From IMG/VR virus record IMGVR_UViG_3300042471_000334, positions 1 to 32,465 of that record: 32,465 bases of DNA; one strand, written 5' to 3'. The notes below the pieces were generated by a model. That model saw only the letters and a program-made list of their open reading frames with translations, made no database searches and was not told the origin of the DNA. The stretch comes from a virus. Positions 29,690-32,465 of this stretch are shown in pieces (the first letter of the stretch is position 1; each line of letters starts with the position of its first letter). The translations under genes were made by a program, and so were the position numbers.

Positions 29690-29713
29690 CAACACAGAGA
29701 GGAACAATCAATG
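29690..29713 (+). repeat. Gene-junction motif, copy 2
   Basis: ACAGAGAGGAACAATCAATG, 51 bp after copy 1 and in the same reading frame, ends in ATG 29711. The two copies form a tandem repeat that includes the following ATGxCCAC. Confidence 0.65.
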
Positions 29714-30622
29714 TCCACATCCACCACTGAGGTCAAACCCGGCCTCGTCTTCCGTGAGGAAGTAGCAGTCAACAACCGTCTCAAGGTTGCTCGTATGGCA
29801 AAAAACTTCAGCGAGATGAAAGGCGTTTATAGCGCTACGGTCGGAACACTCAGCGCCACTTCAAGCCGAGGTGAACCGAACCGTCTCATCAATCACAACC
29901 TCGTTGAGGTGTGCTACGACCTGATGGATTGCTACTTCGTCGGCTCGTTCTCACCGTTCACAGTGGTACGCGCCTACTACGACCGCGATGAAAACCTCGT
30001 CGGCGCAACCTTCCGCACCAATCCGTACGACGCGCAGGACTATCACTTCTACGCCGACTACCGCCCGGTGTTGCTCGGCGTTCCTGAAATCACCGTCGCT
30101 GGCGAAACCTACGACCGCTACGCGGTTCAGAAAGCGTTGAACGAAGCGCTCGGTTATCACGGTGACCAATACGGTGTCGCTCTCGCGAAGAGCAACGCCA
30201 AGCGCGAGGAACAGGAACGCCTTGAGAAACACAAGGCCGCTATCGCCGCCGCTTACGCGGAACGCGAAGAGACTGGCCGTGCTGACTATCGCGGTCTCCG
30301 ACCGCTCTACAAGGCGGAAGATGCTGGCGTGAAAATCACCAGCATTGAGGAACTGCGCGCTCACGCTCGCGGCAACAACGATGCGTTGAAGGCTCTCCGC
30401 GCTCAGTGGTACACCGAACTCTTCGGCTACTGCCAACTCGCGCTCGGCAAACTTCGCACCGAGGTTGAGTTCCTCTATGACGGAACTGACCCATACGGCT
30501 TCGTCACGCCTGCTGAGGTCAGCAACTACATCCTCACCCGATGGGTTCGCGACGGTTGGGGCAACGACGAACGCGCTATCCGCGCCATCATCGCCCAAGA
30601 GTTCGTCTCGGACAACTTCTAA
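29711..30622 (+). CDS. Hypothetical protein (303 aa) with several possible starts
   Basis: I place the start at ATG 29711 after AGAGG, because that motif ends in a real start elsewhere. ATG 29660, 29630 and 29585 are in the same frame and could add 17, 27 or 42 residues. The protein includes VSATVGTLSA-like and DLMDCYFVGSFSPFTVVRAYY segments, then a charged coiled helix (AKREEQERLEKHKAAIAAAYAERE) and TPAEVSNYILTRWVRDGWG near the end. It looks like a large early protein. I do not recognise a family. Confidence 0.65.
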   Translation: MSTSTTEVKPGLVFREEVAVNNRLKVARMAKNFSEMKGVYSATVGTLSATSSRGEPNRLINHNLVEVCYDLMDCYFVGSFSPFTVVRAYYDRDENLVGATFRTNPYDAQDYHFYADYRPVLLGVPEITVAGETYDRYAVQKALNEALGYHGDQYGVALAKSNAKREEQERLEKHKAAIAAAYAEREETGRADYRGLRPLYKAEDAGVKITSIEELRAHARGNNDALKALRAQWYTELFGYCQLALGKLRTEVEFLYDGTDPYGFVTPAEVSNYILTRWVRDGWGNDERAIRAIIAQEFVSDNF

Positions 30623-30624
30623 CG

Positions 30625-30852
30625 ATGACCGCCAAACAGTTCGCTTGCGTCTCGTGCGCCGAGGTCTTCACTTCGGCGCACGAGAAGGCGAGCCATTGGG
30701 TTGCCGTTCACGACCGAGGCCTCTTGCCCCGGTCAGAGCGGATGCGCCGCGCCTGCTACTGCTGGCGTTGCGCCAACGAAATAGCCGTAGGAGAGAACAC
30801 TTGCTCTTGCGGTTGGGTACATCCACACATCAACACAGAAGGGAACAAGTAA
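30625..30852 (+). CDS. Small zinc-finger protein (75 aa)
   Basis: ATG 30625, 2 nt after the previous stop, is preferred to an open frame from 30541. Cys8-x2-Cys11 with His22, His25 and His29 (FACVSCAEVF, KASHWVAVHDRG) resembles a C2H2 finger. A second cluster (CYCWRCANE, TCSCGW) resembles a zinc ribbon. Its last codons (NTEGNK and TAA) lie inside the junction motif that starts the next gene. It probably binds nucleic acid. Confidence 0.72.
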   Translation: MTAKQFACVSCAEVFTSAHEKASHWVAVHDRGLLPRSERMRRACYCWRCANEIAVGENTCSCGWVHPHINTEGNK

Positions 30853-30854
30853 TG
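30831..30854 (+). repeat. Gene-junction motif, copy 3
   Basis: ACAGAAGGGAACAAGTAATG encodes the C-terminal NTEGNK and stop of one gene and the RBS and ATG (30852) of the next. Confidence 0.7.
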
Positions 30855-31166
30855 AACATCCACATTCCAGCGGAGGCGGTCGCGGCTGTTGAAGCCACGC
30901 GCAAGCGCCACCGTGAACAGATTGAGGCGCACTGCCGCCGCACCGCTGAGGCGCGTCAGGCAGACCACGCGATGAAGCGTGTCGTCTCCGCACTCACCAC
31001 CGCGAAGGTTCGCCTCGTCGCACTCGCTGAGGAGTACGGCATTGACCTGACGGAGTCCGATGATGAACTCTTCGGCCTCATCAATAAGGCAATCGCCCAA
31101 GCCAAAGCAGACCGTGAGGCGCTTGTTGAGATGGTACAAGCGTTCACGGAAGACGCGCCGAAATGA
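30852..31166 (+). CDS. Helical hypothetical protein (104 aa)
   Basis: ATG 30852 is preferred to the longer open frame from 30465, which overlaps the upstream genes. The protein is almost all helix with Ala, Arg, Glu and His (EAVAAVEATRKRHREQIEAHCRRTAEARQADHAMKRVVSAL; FGLINKAIAQAKADREALVEMVQAF), likely a coiled coil. The stop overlaps the next start (ATGA). Its function is unknown. Confidence 0.65.
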   Translation: MNIHIPAEAVAAVEATRKRHREQIEAHCRRTAEARQADHAMKRVVSALTTAKVRLVALAEEYGIDLTESDDELFGLINKAIAQAKADREALVEMVQAFTEDAPK

Positions 31167-31726
31167 CGAAGGCGCGTATCCCATTCGCTGAGGCTCACGC
31201 CACCGCGACACTCATCCGCAATCACATCCTGCTGAGCGCGAAGGCCTGCCATCTCGCAGGCTCGTTGCGCCGCGAGGCTGAGACTGTCGGTGATATTGAC
31301 CTCGTCGTTCTCGCCTCGTCACTTGACTCGGTGCGCCTACCGAAGACGGTGAAGAAGCGTTCAGGCGGCGCGAAGTACCGCCGCTACGACACCGTCACCG
31401 AAGAAGGCAACACCATCGGCGTAGACATCTGGCTCTGCGAGTCCGAGCAACAACTCGGCGCGTTCCTCTGGTTCGCCACAGGTCCGGCAGAACTCAATGT
31501 CTGGATGCGGCAACGCGCCAAGCAACGCGGCCTCACGCTGACGCAGTATGGTGTCGCGCTTCGCACGGTCGCGGTCAAGCAACCGAAGGCGAACTGCCGC
31601 ACCGAAGAGAGCGTGGCTCGCCTACTTGAGATGCCGTACCTCACGCCACAAGAGCGCCAGATATGGCGCGAGAAGGTTCCTGCCGCCACCCGGCGTCAGG
31701 CGAACAACACAGAGAGGAACAAGTAA
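31163..31726 (+). CDS. Minimal PolX/Pol beta-like nucleotidyltransferase
   Basis: 187 aa, ATG at 31163. CHLAGSLRREAETVGDIDLVVLA is the family X polymerase palm signature: Gly33-Ser34, Arg36-Arg37, catalytic Asp44 and Asp46. The third Asp is Asp88 in NTIGVDIWLC. FLWFATGPAELNVWMRQRAKQRGLTLTQYGV (101-131) matches the thumb region of PolX (TGS..N...R..A...G..L). The N-terminal lyase domain and HhH motifs of full-length Pol beta are missing. It may fill gaps or add nucleotides in DNA repair. Its last codons (NTERNK) lie inside junction motif copy 4. Confidence 0.8.
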   Translation: MTKARIPFAEAHATATLIRNHILLSAKACHLAGSLRREAETVGDIDLVVLASSLDSVRLPKTVKKRSGGAKYRRYDTVTEEGNTIGVDIWLCESEQQLGAFLWFATGPAELNVWMRQRAKQRGLTLTQYGVALRTVAVKQPKANCRTEESVARLLEMPYLTPQERQIWREKVPAATRRQANNTERNK

Positions 31727-31728
31727 TG
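31705..31728 (+). repeat. Gene-junction motif, copy 4
   Basis: ACAGAGAGGAACAAGTAATG encodes the C-terminal NTERNK and stop of the PolX-like gene and the RBS and ATG (31726) of the next gene. Confidence 0.7.
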
Positions 31729-31926
31729 AAGATGCGATACTTCAAGGTGACCGCGATAGTGGCGGTCACGCAGTACGAGGCCGAGGACTTGTGTGATGAA
31801 CACGCTTCTCTCGGAACTCGCACCGCGCTTGACGCGGTGGAACTCATCAACGACAGCGATGACTACCTGCTGGAACTGACGGAAGAAGAACTCTTCCTCA
31901 CCCCGGCGGAACGGAAGCAGTCGTGA
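31726..31926 (+). CDS. Small acidic hypothetical protein (66 aa)
   Basis: ATG 31726 directly follows AGAGGAAC. The protein is a small acidic alpha/beta unit (MRYFKVTAIVAVTQYEAEDLCDE; LDAVELINDSDDYLLELTEEELFL). No family is recognised. The end overlaps the next start (GTGA). Confidence 0.65.
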   Translation: MKMRYFKVTAIVAVTQYEAEDLCDEHASLGTRTALDAVELINDSDDYLLELTEEELFLTPAERKQS

Positions 31927-32129
31927 AAGTAGTTGATTGGCGCAAGTGGCAACGAGCGAAGATGTTCGTTGTTCTGATTCTTACGCTCATAGCACTTGCT
32001 TGTGCTGGTGGGCTTGAGGCCGAAGGTACGGAACCTATTCCGTCCGTAGGAGGGTTCATCGCCGCTATGTCGTGCGCGGCGCTGTTGCTCTACAACATCA
32101 TTCAGTGCGACAGACAAGGGAAGAAATAA
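31923..32129 (+). CDS. Small two-helix membrane protein (68 aa)
   Basis: GTG 31923 overlaps the previous stop. A basic start (VVDWRKWQRAK) is followed by a hydrophobic helix (MFVVLILTLIALACAGG), an exposed acidic loop (EAEGTEPIPS) and a second helix (FIAAMSCAALLLYNII), ending CDRQGKK. Topology suggests an inner-membrane protein with short cytoplasmic ends, perhaps superinfection exclusion. Its role is not established. Confidence 0.65.
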   Translation: MKVVDWRKWQRAKMFVVLILTLIALACAGGLEAEGTEPIPSVGGFIAAMSCAALLLYNIIQCDRQGKK

Positions 32130-32131
32130 CC

Positions 32132-32465
32132 GTGAGTACCGAAACAATGGAGTGGCTCAATCAGAATGTTCTGATTGGGTTCACCGACAAGAGAGGCCAA
32201 GCGTGGCATCACCGCGCTTCGGCTCAGGGAAGCGAACCGAATCACTATCCGCAGGCGATTCCTGTGGATGATGTGCGTCGTCGTCTCTTCTCGTGGAAGG
32301 CAATGGAAGTGCCGATGTTCGTGCGTGGCAGAGAATCCATTCACGCGCCGAATCATCACGAGTTGATTACGGTTCCGAACCGTAAGGCAATCATCCGTGA
32401 TGACAGCCACGAGGTTCTCGGAGTCGTATCCGAGTCCTATGAGCCGCATCAGTACGACGAGGTGC
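32132..32465 (+). CDS. DUF932 / phage-plasmid-like protein (5' part, continues at base 1)
   Basis: GTG 32132 lies 2 nt after the previous stop and opens MSTETMEWLNQNVLIGFTD, KRGQAWHHRASAQG, a typical DUF932 start. The frame is uninterrupted to the window end, and base 32339 equals base 1 in the same phase. See the entry at 1-822 for the remainder. Confidence 0.85.
   Translation, partial: MSTETMEWLNQNVLIGFTDKRGQAWHHRASAQGSEPNHYPQAIPVDDVRRRLFSWKAMEVPMFVRGRESIHAPNHHELITVPNRKAIIRDDSHEVLGVVSESYEPHQYDEV
32339..32465. repeat. Terminal direct repeat, right copy
   Basis: Identical to bases 1-127 (see that entry). Remove one copy to obtain the circular genome. Confidence 0.93.

Noticed and set aside
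24239-32129. Integrase, excisionase or lysogeny repressor in the early region
   Set aside because: No tyrosine or serine recombinase motifs and no CI-like two-domain repressor are seen. The winged-helix and WhiB genes alone do not imply lysogeny.

Overview
The window is a complete, circularly closed genome of a small tailed phage with siphovirus-type genes. Its host is most likely an actinobacterium. The first 127 bases recur exactly as the last 127, so the real unit is 32,338 bp and one gene (DUF932) runs across the cut. A WhiB-family regulator, a GP88-family protein and a DUF932 protein point to an actinobacterial host. I see no lysin B (mycolyl-arabinogalactan esterase), so a mycolic-acid host is not indicated. 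A small tail-fibre-region protein of a type common in marine and freshwater phages suggests an aquatic source. I see no integrase, excisionase or CI-like repressor, so a lytic lifestyle is likely. Every convincing gene is on the + strand and most start codons overlap or touch the preceding stop.

Layout. (1) 1-5946: accessory and DNA-modification region. It holds DUF932, several tiny proteins, GP88, a ParB-like protein, a TET/JBP-like 2-oxoglutarate dioxygenase, a Cys-rich mini-protein, a second 2OG-Fe(II) oxygenase, a TET-associated-type glycosyltransferase and an HNH endonuclease. (2) 6090-12470: packaging and head, with small and large terminase, portal, two head-associated proteins, prohead protease and HK97-fold capsid protein. 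(3) 12557-21138: connector and tail, with connector, tail terminator-like protein, major tail protein, tail assembly chaperone with a -1 frameshift extension, gp10-like protein, tape measure, minor tail proteins, a glycine-rich fibre protein and small tail-tip proteins. (4) 21147-22630: lysis, with a secreted small protein, a two-helix membrane protein, a holin-like protein, a VanY-type endolysin and a DUF2746-like membrane protein. (5) 22569-24083: a small putative DNA-binding protein, a metallophosphoesterase and a small hypothetical protein. (6) 24239-28874: recombination, regulation and replication, with a YqaJ-type exonuclease, a single-strand annealing protein, a winged-helix protein, WhiB, a PD-(D/E)xK-like protein, a replication initiator and a secreted lytic transglycosylase-like protein. 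(7) 29082-32129: early or accessory genes, including zinc-finger proteins and a minimal PolX-type nucleotidyltransferase.

How the parts work together. The phage seems to rely on the host replisome: I find no replicative polymerase, primase or helicase. The initiator gene carries four CCCCATTC iterons in its interdomain linker, followed at once by an AT-rich stretch. This is the arrangement of the lambda O gene and origin. The YqaJ/annealing-protein pair would drive recombination-dependent replication. The ParB-like / TET-JBP / 2OG oxygenase / glycosyltransferase cluster is best read as a DNA-hypermodification system that oxidises a base and then glycosylates it, probably against host restriction. 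The notable gap is that no recognisable DNA cytosine-5 methyltransferase is encoded, so its starting base is an open question.
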